NCBI GenBank assembly: GCA_009777235.1
Contig: WRMH01000021.1
Span: 1 to 44,179, forward strand
From: Oscillospiraceae bacterium
GTDB taxonomy: Bacteria > Bacillota > Clostridia > Oscillospirales > Oscillospiraceae
Direction: 5' to 3'
DNA: 44,179 nucleotides
In this document: positions 25,282 to 32,783 of the stretch, piece by piece
Numbering within the stretch: position 1 is the first letter of the stretch
How the letters are laid out: each line of letters opens with the position of its first letter
The notes under the pieces: generated by a model
What the model saw: only the letters and a program-made list of their open reading frames with translations
Told to the model about the DNA's origin: nothing
Databases searched by the model: none
Made by a program: the position numbers and the translations under genes

Positions 25282-26145
25282 TTACAGTATCATTGTGCCG
25301 GCGCCTTCGTTGGTAAATAATTCGATAAGAATCGAGTGAGGTATACGCCCGTCAAGGATATGCGTCCTCTTCACGCCGCCGCCGATGGCCTCCGCGCAGC
25401 ACTCCACTTTTGGCAGCATACCGCCCGCGACCACACCCTCTTTTATAAGTATTTCTATCTCATCTGATTTTATCTGCTTTATCAAGGTGGCCTCATTATC
25501 TTTTTCGCGCAAAATGCCCCGCGTGTTTGTCAGAAGTATCAGCTTTTCCGCGCCCAGCGCGATGGCTAATTTTGCCGCCGCCGTATCCGCGTTTACATTA
25601 TATGAAGTGTCCGCGTCCGCCCCATATGCCACGCTCGCAATGACCGGAATGTGCCCGTCGTCTATCGCCGCCTTTACTATTTTGGGGTTGGTTTTTATTA
25701 TCTCGCCGACCAAGCCATAGTCCTCGCCGTCGCCCCTATCCATTTTCTTTGCCTCAAAGAGCTTGTTGTCAAGGCCGCAAAGCCCGACGGCGCTTCCGCC
25801 CTTACGGGTTATTTTTGAGACCAAATCTTTGTTGATTTTACCGCACAGTATACCCTGTACGACTTCCATCACCGCCTCGTCCGTATAGCGCAAACCGTTT
25901 ATAAACTTTGATTTTAGCCCGATTTTGCCAAGCATTTCGTTTATCTCCGGCCCGCCGCCATGCACGAGCACGGCGTGTATTCCGACGAGCTGTAACATAA
26001 TTATATCTTCAATGACCGCTTCAAACAGATTGTCGCCGATCATGGCATTGCCGCCATACTTGATGACTATGACCTTTCCCGTAAATTTTTGGATATACGG
26101 CAACGCTTCTATCAGTATTTGCGCTCTCATGGCATTATTGTTCAT
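25282..26145 (-). CDS. argB: Acetylglutamate kinase
   Basis: 287 residues of the amino-acid kinase family. It phosphorylates N-acetylglutamate, the second step of the pathway and often the arginine-feedback point. Motifs: VIVIKYGGNAM (phosphate binding), VLVHGGGPEIN, LVGEIIKTNP, and the nucleotide-binding LILLTNTRGIL. The hydrophobic N-terminal segment (IQKFTGKVIVIK) is preceded by an extension of about 20 residues, as in arginine-sensitive enzymes; sensitivity is only suggested. Its start overlaps the end of argJ by 4 bases, so the two are translationally coupled. Confidence 0.95.
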   Translation of the reverse strand: MNNNAMRAQILIEALPYIQKFTGKVIVIKYGGNAMIGDNLFEAVIEDIIMLQLVGIHAVLVHGGGPEINEMLGKIGLKSKFINGLRYTDEAVMEVVQGILCGKINKDLVSKITRKGGSAVGLCGLDNKLFEAKKMDRGDGEDYGLVGEIIKTNPKIVKAAIDDGHIPVIASVAYGADADTSYNVNADTAAAKLAIALGAEKLILLTNTRGILREKDNEATLIKQIKSDEIEILIKEGVVAGGMLPKVECCAEAIGGGVKRTHILDGRIPHSILIELFTNEGAGTMIL

Positions 26146-27365
26146 GTCCTGTAATCTCCGTTTATCTTAATATAGTCATATGTTATGTCGCAGCCCCAGC
26201 ATATACACTGTTTTTCTCCGCTTTGCATATCAATATCTATTATGATTTCATGCTCGGTGAGTATCTTTTTTGCCGTGTCCTCGTCAAAAGCCAGCCCCTT
26301 CCCGTTTTCGCAAACCTGTACGCGCCCTGCGGCGGATTCAAAGGCGACGTTTACTTTTTCGGGGTCAAAGCTCGCCCCGGAATATCCCATCGCGCACAGT
26401 ATGCGCCCCCAGTTTGCGTCCGCGCCAAACATCGCGGCTTTTACAAGCGTGGACGATATGACGGATTTTGAAGCTATCTCGGCGATAGTTTCACTCGGCG
26501 CGCCTTTGACTTTGCAGGTGATGAGGTGAGTCGCGCCCTCGCCGTCGGAGGCAATCATTTTCGCAAGCTGTATGCAAACCTCGCCCAACGCTTTGGTGAA
26601 GCTATCATAATCCGCGCCGGGTTTTGTAATTTCTTCGTTTCCGCCAAGTCCGTTTGCCATCAGCGTAAGCATGTCGTTTGTTGAGCTGTCGCCGTCTACC
26701 GAAACTCTGTTGAAACTGATGTTTGCCGCGTCTTTGAGTGCTTTTTGTATCATGTCGGCGCTTATGGCACAGTCTGTTGTGAGAAACGCAAGCATTGTTC
26801 CCATGTTTGGGTGTATCATTCCGCTGCCCTTTGCTATGCCTCCGATTTTAAGCGTCTTGCCGCCCGCCTCAAACTCGGCGGCGGCTTCTTTTACTGTCAA
26901 ATCGGTCGTCATTATGGCGTGAGCCGCGTCTTTTGAGCCGTCCGCTCCGCTGTTTAGGCTTGCCGCGAGCTTTGATACTCCGCTCTCGATAATTTCAATC
27001 GGCAGCTCTTGCCCTATTACTCCGGTGGACGCCACGATTACGTCTTCCGTTTCTATGTTAAGCTCCGCCGCTATCGCTTTGCACATACGCACAGCATTTT
27101 CGATGCCCCTCGGGGCACAGGCGTTTGCGTTTCCGCTGTTGGCGAAAACGGCTCTCGCTTTGCCGTCGCTCAGGTGGCTTTGCGTTACGTGCAAAGGGGC
27201 TGCCTTGACAATGTTTTTTGTGTAAACCGCTGCCGCATGGCACGGAGCTTCCGAGACGATGAGGGCTATGTCCTTTTTGTCTTTGTTTTTCGTTTTTACG
27301 CCGACGTGCAGACCTGCCGCGCTAAAGCCTTTTGCGGCGCAGACGCCCCCTTTTATAAATTTCAT
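26142..27365 (-). CDS. argJ: Bifunctional glutamate N-acetyltransferase / ornithine acetyltransferase
   Basis: 407 residues. ArgJ moves the acetyl group from N-acetylornithine back to glutamate, making the pathway cyclic; this explains the absence of argA and argE here. It is an Ntn-fold enzyme that cuts itself into two chains before an active Thr. The cleavage region reads GMIHPNMGTMLAFLTTD, keeping the Thr nucleophile, but with Gly where the usual ATML motif has Ala. Other family stretches are VFANSGNANAC and RVSVDGDSSTNDM. AAAGGA lies 11 bases before the ATG. A 115-base gap without a gene separates it from argC upstream. The Gly substitution is conservative and probably does not block self-cleavage. 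Confidence 0.94.
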   Translation of the reverse strand: MKFIKGGVCAAKGFSAAGLHVGVKTKNKDKKDIALIVSEAPCHAAAVYTKNIVKAAPLHVTQSHLSDGKARAVFANSGNANACAPRGIENAVRMCKAIAAELNIETEDVIVASTGVIGQELPIEIIESGVSKLAASLNSGADGSKDAAHAIMTTDLTVKEAAAEFEAGGKTLKIGGIAKGSGMIHPNMGTMLAFLTTDCAISADMIQKALKDAANISFNRVSVDGDSSTNDMLTLMANGLGGNEEITKPGADYDSFTKALGEVCIQLAKMIASDGEGATHLITCKVKGAPSETIAEIASKSVISSTLVKAAMFGADANWGRILCAMGYSGASFDPEKVNVAFESAAGRVQVCENGKGLAFDEDTAKKILTEHEIIIDIDMQSGEKQCICWGCDITYDYIKINGDYRT

Positions 27366-27480
27366 GGTTTATATAGTCCTTTCTGCGAGTGTTGAGGTTT
27401 TTTGTTTTGAGATTTTTGGCGGTGGTGTGGGGATGTTTTTGTTTTTAAGAGAGGATTTGGGGTTTAATGGGCACCGGAGA

Positions 27481-28398
27481 TTATTTTAGGATTAAGCCTT
27501 TGTGTTCGTCAAACCCGAGCATGAGGTTCATGTTTTGCACAGCCGCCCCCGCCGCGCCTTTGCCGAGATTGTCAAACTGCGCCGTGAGGATTATGGTGTC
27601 GCCAAACCCGAGCACTTTGAGCGCGGTTTTATCTGTTCCGGCGTTTATGTCGCTCGGGGCAAACGGCTCTCCGCAATCTGAAACCTCAATGTTTTCGCGC
27701 TCCTTGTAGTGATTTGCGAGAGTGTCAAGCACTTCTTGCCGTTTGCCGGGCAGGTCTATCGGGATTATTATTTGCATACCTTGCGGAAAATCGGCGACGA
27801 TAGGTAAAAACGCGGGCTCTTTTGTGAGCTTTGTGTATTTCATTATCTCGGGAATATGCTTGTGCCGAGCCGCCGTGCTGTATAGACGCGGCGTGTTTAA
27901 TCCGCTTTCTGCGGGAGTTTCATACTGCGCGATCATTTTCTTGCCGCCGCCCGTATATCCGGTGAGCGACGTTATTGAAATTTGGCACTGTGGGTCAACA
28001 ATCCCCGCGCTTACAAGGGGCGCAAGCAGCAGTATGACTCCTGTTGAATGGCATCCGGGGTTAGATACGCGCTTTGCTGTCTTTATGCTCTCGCGCTGAC
28101 GGTCAGATATTTCCGCAAGACCGTAAATCCATCCGTCCGCAACCCTATGTGCCGTGGACGCGTCAATTATCCGCGTGCCGCCGCTTTTTGCCAGCGAGAC
28201 GGACTGGCGCGCCGCGTCATCGGGAAGGCATATGAACACCAAGTCTGCCGCGCCTATGAGTTTTTCCCGTTCGACGGTATCTTTGCGCCGGCTTTGCTCG
28301 ATGTGCAAAAGGTCAATGTCCTCTCTGCCGGCCAATCTTTTGTGTATGTGCAGCCCCGTTGTTCCTTCGCTGCCGTCAATGAAAATTTTTGGTTTCAT
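27481..28398 (-). CDS. argC: N-acetyl-gamma-glutamyl-phosphate reductase (short type)
   Basis: 305 residues from the chosen ATG at 28396-28398. It reduces N-acetylglutamyl phosphate to the semialdehyde with NADPH. The N-terminal IDGSEGTTGLHIHKRLAGR is the Rossmann loop, and SNPGCHSTGVILLL carries the catalytic Cys. Length and motifs fit the shorter class rather than the 345-residue class. The start is decided by GGAG (28405-28408) 6 bases upstream; an in-frame TTG at 28408-28410 would overlap that site. First gene of the arg operon, directly behind the ARG-box-like cluster at 28473-28550. Confidence 0.93.
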   Translation of the reverse strand: MKPKIFIDGSEGTTGLHIHKRLAGREDIDLLHIEQSRRKDTVEREKLIGAADLVFICLPDDAARQSVSLAKSGGTRIIDASTAHRVADGWIYGLAEISDRQRESIKTAKRVSNPGCHSTGVILLLAPLVSAGIVDPQCQISITSLTGYTGGGKKMIAQYETPAESGLNTPRLYSTAARHKHIPEIMKYTKLTKEPAFLPIVADFPQGMQIIIPIDLPGKRQEVLDTLANHYKERENIEVSDCGEPFAPSDINAGTDKTALKVLGFGDTIILTAQFDNLGKGAAGAAVQNMNLMLGFDEHKGLILK

Positions 28399-28472
28399 TT
28401 CGCGCTCCAATAATAAATGAATAGTCTAATTGCGCTCCCTTAACACGCGAATAAGCGAACCATACCATACTT

Positions 28473-28550
28473 TTGATAATAATGCAACACTTTTTTGCAT
28501 ATTTATTCATATTTTTTAAATATTACGGAACAATGTTGCATAATAATGCG
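28473..28550. promoter_or_regulatory. Cluster of three ARG-box-like operators upstream of argC
   Basis: Compared with the ArgR half-operator TGNATWWWWATNCA, the site at 28496-28509 (TGCATATTTATTCA) is a perfect match. Sites at 28473-28486 (TTGATAATAATGCA) and 28537-28550 (TGCATAATAATGCG) have one mismatch each. Centre spacings are 23 and 41 bases, about two and four helix turns. A possible argC promoter (TTGCAT, 17 bases, TATGGT on the minus strand) overlaps the first site, so bound ArgR would block it. This is the expected control for arginine synthesis. The ArgR gene is not in the window. Confidence 0.7.
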
Positions 28551-28597
28551 TTTTTTGCGGTGCTTATGCAGCAACGCGGCGGAAAAGATTTTGTGTA

Positions 28598-28626
28598 TTG
28601 ACATAGATTTGAAGATGGTCTACAAT
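28598..28626 (+). promoter_or_regulatory. Promoter of tRNA-Lys
   Basis: TTGACA (28598-28603), 17 bases, TACAAT (28621-28626), 26 bases before the mature tRNA. Confidence 0.8.
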
Positions 28627-28652
28627 TGAGCGAGTGAGCCAAACGGCGATAT

Positions 28653-28728
28653 GCACCCTTAGCTCAGTTGGTAGAGCAACTGACTCTTAATCAGTGGGTC
28701 CTGGGTTCGAATCCCTGAGGGTGTACCA
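28653..28728 (+). tRNA. tRNA-Lys (anticodon CUU)
   Basis: 76 bases including an encoded CCA. The anticodon loop CTCTTAA sits on an ACTGA/TCAGT stem and gives anticodon CUU for AAG. The D-arm (AGCTCAGTTGGTAGAGC) and T-loop (GGTTCGAATCC) are standard. The acceptor stem GCACCCT/AGGGTGT closes with a G-U pair. Confidence 0.95.
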
Positions 28729-28770
28729 ATTGGTAGAAGATTGTCAAACACGATAAAAGGAAAGACGTTA

Positions 28771-30369
28771 TTACCGTAGGGCGGCGAAGCTCTGTGGTGA
28801 GAGTGTCGCCTTTTCGCCTTTCATCACGCAGTTGCCGAGCTTGAAAATAATCTCTCGCTTCGCAGACTTGTGCGAGTCATTTTGCGGGGCATTGGGCTTT
28901 GCTGCCTGACGTCCGGACGCGGGCGGCAGGTCATATGCTATGTCTGATAAGCTCGGATTTACCAAAATATAATGATCGCCTCGGCGATAAACAAACAAAG
29001 GGTCTCCCTTTGCGGCATGGATGACTTCAAAATCCCCGCCCGCCCCGAAGTCATCACTGCTTTTTCGCAGCGAAATCAACGCTTTTACAGTATTCAAAAG
29101 ACTTAGGTCATCGTTTTTCTGCGACTGCACGGTCGGCGCGTCGGCGGCGCTATCTACGGGAAGATACAAGAGCGACGGGTCGGCGGTTGAGAACCCGAGA
29201 TTTTTTCCGCTGCTCCATTGCATCGGAGTCCTTGTTCCCGTCCGCGAATAGCCGCCCTCTTTACTTGGAAGATTTTCGATATACCGCATACCTATTTCGT
29301 CGCCATAATACAAAAACGGCACACCGGGCAGCGTGAAAATCATGGCATATGCCAATTTTATTTCAGGTATGCTAAGGTGTCGGGTGAGGCGGGGCGTGTC
29401 ATGATTGCACGTTATGAAGCTGATGTATCCGTCTTTTTTTGTCGCTTCATACTTTGGGATAAAATCTGACGTAAAGCGCGTTATGTCTCCGCGCCCGTCC
29501 CGGCTGACATAGCAATCGTTCGCGTCATCTTTGCGGCTGCGGACTAAGGCGTGATAGCCGTTATGAAAGTGGTCTAAATAGAAATCCATATGAAATCCTG
29601 CCATATTGATAGCCCGCTCGGGATAGCTCCATTCGGCGACGAGCGCGGCTTGCGGATATTCTAAATCAAGCATTGCGCGTATTTCCTGCCATAGCTTTGA
29701 GGTGGCGGCTTTGCTTTCGTCGTTTTTGACGAGACAGTCCGCCATATCCACGCGAAAACCATCAGCTCCCTTTGAGAGCCAAAAGCGCATTATATCTTTC
29801 ATCGCCTCAAGCGTTTTGCGGCAGTCGGGATGCTCCGGCGGCATTTGCCATTTTGGGGCGTTTATGTCTGAAAATCCGTAATTTAGCGCAGGCTGCGTAC
29901 TAAAGAAGTTTATCATAAAGTTGCCGTCGCGCTGCGCGTAGCCGCTTACCCAGCGATAGCCTTCGGGAAGCTCCCAAACCGACGGCGAGAAAATAAAGCG
30001 GTTGCTAAACTCATTATGCTCCGGTTCACATGCTTTTGTAAACCAAGAGTGGTCAATTGATGTATGACCCGGCACTAAATCAAGGATCACGCGCATATCC
30101 CGGCGGTGCGCCTCTCTAAAAAGCTCGTACAGGTCTTCGTTGGTTCCGTATCGTGGCGCTACCTTTTTGTGGTCGCGCACGTCATAGCCGGCATCCCAAA
30201 ACGGGGAATCATAGCACGGGTTTAGCCAAATCGCGTTAAAGCCCATTTCTTGTATATAATCGAGCTTTTGCAAAATGCCGGGAATGTCTCCTATGCCGTC
30301 TCCGTTTGAGTCGTGGAATGTTTGAGGATAAATTTCGTAGAAAATCGCGTCTTTGAGCCACTTTGACAC
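28771..30369 (-). CDS. GH13 alpha-glucosidase / oligo-1,6-glucosidase-like enzyme
   Basis: 532 residues from GTG at 30367-30369, chosen because AAGGT lies 9 bases upstream and the conserved start (WLKDAIFYEIYPQTF) follows directly. An in-frame extension to 30438 has no ribosome binding site. The (beta/alpha)8 barrel shows all four GH13 regions: DLVPGHTS, GFRVDMAD with nucleophile Asp208, VAEWS with acid/base Glu246, and TCNHDTPR with Asp324. The DSNGDGIGD loop is typical of the oligo-1,6-glucosidase branch. There is no signal peptide, so it is cytoplasmic and probably releases glucose from imported alpha-glucans. The exact linkage preference cannot be read. The C-terminal domain contains a low-complexity insert (about residues 475-505). 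It stands alone, convergent with tRNA-Lys. Confidence 0.88.
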   Translation of the reverse strand: MSKWLKDAIFYEIYPQTFHDSNGDGIGDIPGILQKLDYIQEMGFNAIWLNPCYDSPFWDAGYDVRDHKKVAPRYGTNEDLYELFREAHRRDMRVILDLVPGHTSIDHSWFTKACEPEHNEFSNRFIFSPSVWELPEGYRWVSGYAQRDGNFMINFFSTQPALNYGFSDINAPKWQMPPEHPDCRKTLEAMKDIMRFWLSKGADGFRVDMADCLVKNDESKAATSKLWQEIRAMLDLEYPQAALVAEWSYPERAINMAGFHMDFYLDHFHNGYHALVRSRKDDANDCYVSRDGRGDITRFTSDFIPKYEATKKDGYISFITCNHDTPRLTRHLSIPEIKLAYAMIFTLPGVPFLYYGDEIGMRYIENLPSKEGGYSRTGTRTPMQWSSGKNLGFSTADPSLLYLPVDSAADAPTVQSQKNDDLSLLNTVKALISLRKSSDDFGAGGDFEVIHAAKGDPLFVYRRGDHYILVNPSLSDIAYDLPPASGRQAAKPNAPQNDSHKSAKREIIFKLGNCVMKGEKATLSPQSFAALR

Positions 30370-30508
30370 TATCTTATACCTTCTTTCCTGTTTTTTCTGC
30401 CTTGCAATTGCAAAGACCCCATATGATACGCGCAGCACGCGATATACGCGCTACACGCGGCATATGGTATGCGTCCCTGTAAGATGTTGGTGGGTTTTGT
30501 TGTCGTGT

Positions 30509-30584
30509 TGGTGGAGATAAGCGGGATCGAACCGCTGACCTCCTGGTTGCAAACCAGGCGCTCTCCCAGCTGAGCTATACCCCC
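30509..30584 (-). tRNA. tRNA-Ala (anticodon UGC)
   Basis: 76 bases including an encoded CCA. The anticodon loop TTTGCAA sits on a CCTGG/CCAGG stem and gives UGC. The D-arm AGCTCAGCTGGGAGAGC and T-loop GGTTCGATCCC are standard. The acceptor stem GGGGGTA/TATCTCC includes two G-U pairs. Confidence 0.95.
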
Positions 30585-30604
30585 ATATACAAATCATAGT
30601 ACAT

Positions 30605-30633
30605 AAAGTACCACTACAGCTATCGCTTGTCAA
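30605..30633 (-). promoter_or_regulatory. Promoter of tRNA-Ala
   Basis: On the minus strand, TTGACA (30628-30633), 17 bases, TACTTT (30605-30610), about 20 bases before the mature tRNA. Confidence 0.7.
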
Positions 30634-30686
30634 GTGTCTGAAAGGAAAATAAAAATAAAACAAAAAGAAACAATGCGGTTACAGTA

Positions 30687-30715
30687 TTGCAATATTTTTG
30701 ATAATAGTGTATAGT
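30687..30715 (+). promoter_or_regulatory. Promoter of the moxR operon, implying a leaderless mRNA
   Basis: TTGCAA (30687-30692), 17 bases, TATAGT (30710-30715). The moxR ATG starts 7 bases after the -10 box and no ribosome binding site lies before it. Confidence 0.65.
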
Positions 30716-30722
30716 AGCCCTC

Positions 30723-31670
30723 ATGGAAAATCATAGCGGTATAATTTATGGAAAACGTGTGCTTGGCAGCGTGATGAAGGCTATTGTCGGAAAAGATCAG
30801 GTAGTCTTGCGCGTGTTTCTGGCGATACTCGCAAAAGGGCATATTTTGATAGAAGATATACCCGGCGTCGGCAAAACCACGCTTGCGATAGCGTTCTCAA
30901 AAGCGTTAAATTTGAGCTACAGCCGGGTACAGTTTACGCCGGACGTTTTAGCATCCGACATCACCGGATTTTCCGTCATCAACAAAGACACAAAGCAAAT
31001 GGAGTATACGCCGGGGGCAATATTATGCAACCTCTTTCTTGCCGACGAGCTAAACCGCGCCACAAGCCGGACCCAATCGGCATTGCTTGAGGCGATGGAA
31101 GAGGGGCAAGTCACGGTAGACGGCACATCTCACACAATCCCGCAGCCATTTGTTGTTATAGCGACTCAAAATCCCGTTGGGGCAGCCGGAACGCAGCTCT
31201 TGCCGGACTCTCAAAAAGACCGCTTCATGCTGCGATTATCTCTCGGTTATTTAAAACGCCAAGATGAAGTATCGCTCCTCAAACGCAAGCAAAAAAGAGA
31301 ACTCATTGACCTCGTAGACCCCGTCTTGACGAGCGGCGAGCTCCGGCAAATGCGCGAGGAAGCCGGCAATGTATACGTTGACCCGTCGCTCCTTGAGTAT
31401 ATAGTGACATTGGTTGAAAAAACGCGCAGCCACCCCGATATCTTAGTGGGCGCAAGCCCGCGGGCTTCTATTGCTTTGACGCAAATGTCTAAAGCGGCGG
31501 CATATCTGCAAGGACGCGATTATGTCATACCTTCGGACATTGCCCCTATTTATACAGACGTGCTGGCGCACAGATTGGTGCTCAACTCGGGCATACATGA
31601 CGACCGCGCCGCATCGGTTAAAATTTTAGAATCAATATTCAAAATGGTTAAGCCGCCGCAAATCGCGTAA
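30723..31670 (+). CDS. MoxR-family AAA+ ATPase
   Basis: 315 residues. Walker A is IPGVGKTTLA (about residues 44-53), Walker B LFLADELNRA, followed by QSALLEAMEEGQVT and sensor 1 ATQNP. The C-terminal lid (SPRASIALTQMSKAAA) matches the family. MoxR ATPases act as chaperone-like motors and are nearly always encoded with DUF58 proteins; here DUF58 and a transglutaminase follow, the common three-gene arrangement linked to envelope or stress functions. The start at 30723 gives the usual 20 residues before the conserved VGKDQ, but the promoter sits right in front of it. After the stop, the same frame stays open for 19 more codons and contains two 21-base repeats. Confidence 0.92.
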   Translation: MENHSGIIYGKRVLGSVMKAIVGKDQVVLRVFLAILAKGHILIEDIPGVGKTTLAIAFSKALNLSYSRVQFTPDVLASDITGFSVINKDTKQMEYTPGAILCNLFLADELNRATSRTQSALLEAMEEGQVTVDGTSHTIPQPFVVIATQNPVGAAGTQLLPDSQKDRFMLRLSLGYLKRQDEVSLLKRKQKRELIDLVDPVLTSGELRQMREEAGNVYVDPSLLEYIVTLVEKTRSHPDILVGASPRASIALTQMSKAAAYLQGRDYVIPSDIAPIYTDVLAHRLVLNSGIHDDRAASVKILESIFKMVKPPQIA

Positions 31671-31712
31671 AAAGACAACGGCAACGCGCAAAAAGATAAC
31701 GGCAGCGCGCAA
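31671..31712 (+). repeat. Two 21-bp tandem repeats directly after the moxR stop codon
   Basis: Units 31671-31691 and 31692-31712 differ at two positions. Read in the moxR frame past the TAA they encode KDNGNAQ and KDNGSAQ, followed by TKTKQ and a second TAA. Both differences between the units respect the reading frame: GAC/GAT is silent and AAC/AGC is conservative. Confidence 0.75.
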
Positions 31713-31784
31713 ACGAAAACCAAACAATAAGGGCGGCGCAGCAGACCGCAGCGAGCGAACACCGAGCGATAAAGGCCATACACT

Positions 31785-32783
31785 ATGCTAAAATATAGAC
31801 TAATCTACACATTTACGCTATCGGCCGTATTTATATTCTATCTTCTTTATACGCCTTGGTTTTCTTGGTTTTTACTTTTGGCGGTGCTTTTTTTAGTGCC
31901 GCTGGATTTAGTTATCAGCCTGCCCGGTATGTTCACCAAAACGGTTGCCATTTCCGCGCCGATAGTTTTAGAAAAAGGCGAAAGAGGAGCCATAACGATA
32001 ACCGCAATAGATAAGAAACCGTTTCCGATCAGATGCCTTAATGTTATTATGAGTGTGACCGGAGACGGTTTTACGGCAAAATGCAAAGTAATCTGCGCGG
32101 CAAAATCGGGAGACCGCAGTCAAATATCTATTGACACATCCCAAACCGGCCTTATGGTATTTAAGCTCAAAAAGCTGTATGCGGTGAGCCTGCTCGGTTT
32201 GTTTTCACGCGAAATCAAGCCGGGAAGCAAGGTTAGCGTGCTTGTTTTGCCCCGTCCATTAAAACCGGAGGGCATCTTTTCTCTGCCGCGAGAGCTTTCC
32301 TTAGTGCCCAAACCGGGCGGAGGGTTTTCGGAAGAGCATGATATGCGCGAGTACAGGCAAGGGGATTCGGTCAGAAGTATTCATTGGAAGCTGTCGGCAA
32401 AGCATGACTCTCTCATAGTTCGAGAGCCTCTCGTACCCAAAACTCAAAGCAGGCTGCTTCATATTAAGCCGTGGGGCGAAGCTGCGGAACGTGATTTTAC
32501 GCTTTCTTATTTGCGTTGGATATGTGACTATTTGCTTATGTATGGTTTGTCGTTTCATGTAAAATATGGCGATATGCGATATATCCGGGAGATTTATAGA
32601 GAAGCCGACCTTGTGGAATTTTTGCGGCATGTGCTCGACCGCGACAACGCCGCCGTCAACGTATATACGCCGGTGCCAGCACGTTTTGCATGGGTTTGCA
32701 CTGTCTCCGGCTTGCCCTCAAGGACACATGCAGAATCTGCTGACGACATGTCTCGGATGTTTTCGGAGGGCATGGCATGGTGA
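31785..32783 (+). CDS. DUF58-domain membrane protein
   Basis: 332 residues. Two N-terminal membrane segments (about residues 8-45, with FYLLYTPWFSWFLLLAVLF) are followed by a beta-rich region. The DUF58 signature is near residues 185-210: HDMREYRQGDSVRSIHWKLS, close to the family pattern 'R.Y..GD..R.I.W..tA'. DUF58 proteins are related to von Willebrand type A domains and work with MoxR ATPases, but their biochemical role is poorly defined. The start has AAAGG about 10 bases upstream. The gene overlaps the next one by 7 bases, indicating coupled translation. Confidence 0.88.
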   Translation: MLKYRLIYTFTLSAVFIFYLLYTPWFSWFLLLAVLFLVPLDLVISLPGMFTKTVAISAPIVLEKGERGAITITAIDKKPFPIRCLNVIMSVTGDGFTAKCKVICAAKSGDRSQISIDTSQTGLMVFKLKKLYAVSLLGLFSREIKPGSKVSVLVLPRPLKPEGIFSLPRELSLVPKPGGGFSEEHDMREYRQGDSVRSIHWKLSAKHDSLIVREPLVPKTQSRLLHIKPWGEAAERDFTLSYLRWICDYLLMYGLSFHVKYGDMRYIREIYREADLVEFLRHVLDRDNAAVNVYTPVPARFAWVCTVSGLPSRTHAESADDMSRMFSEGMAW

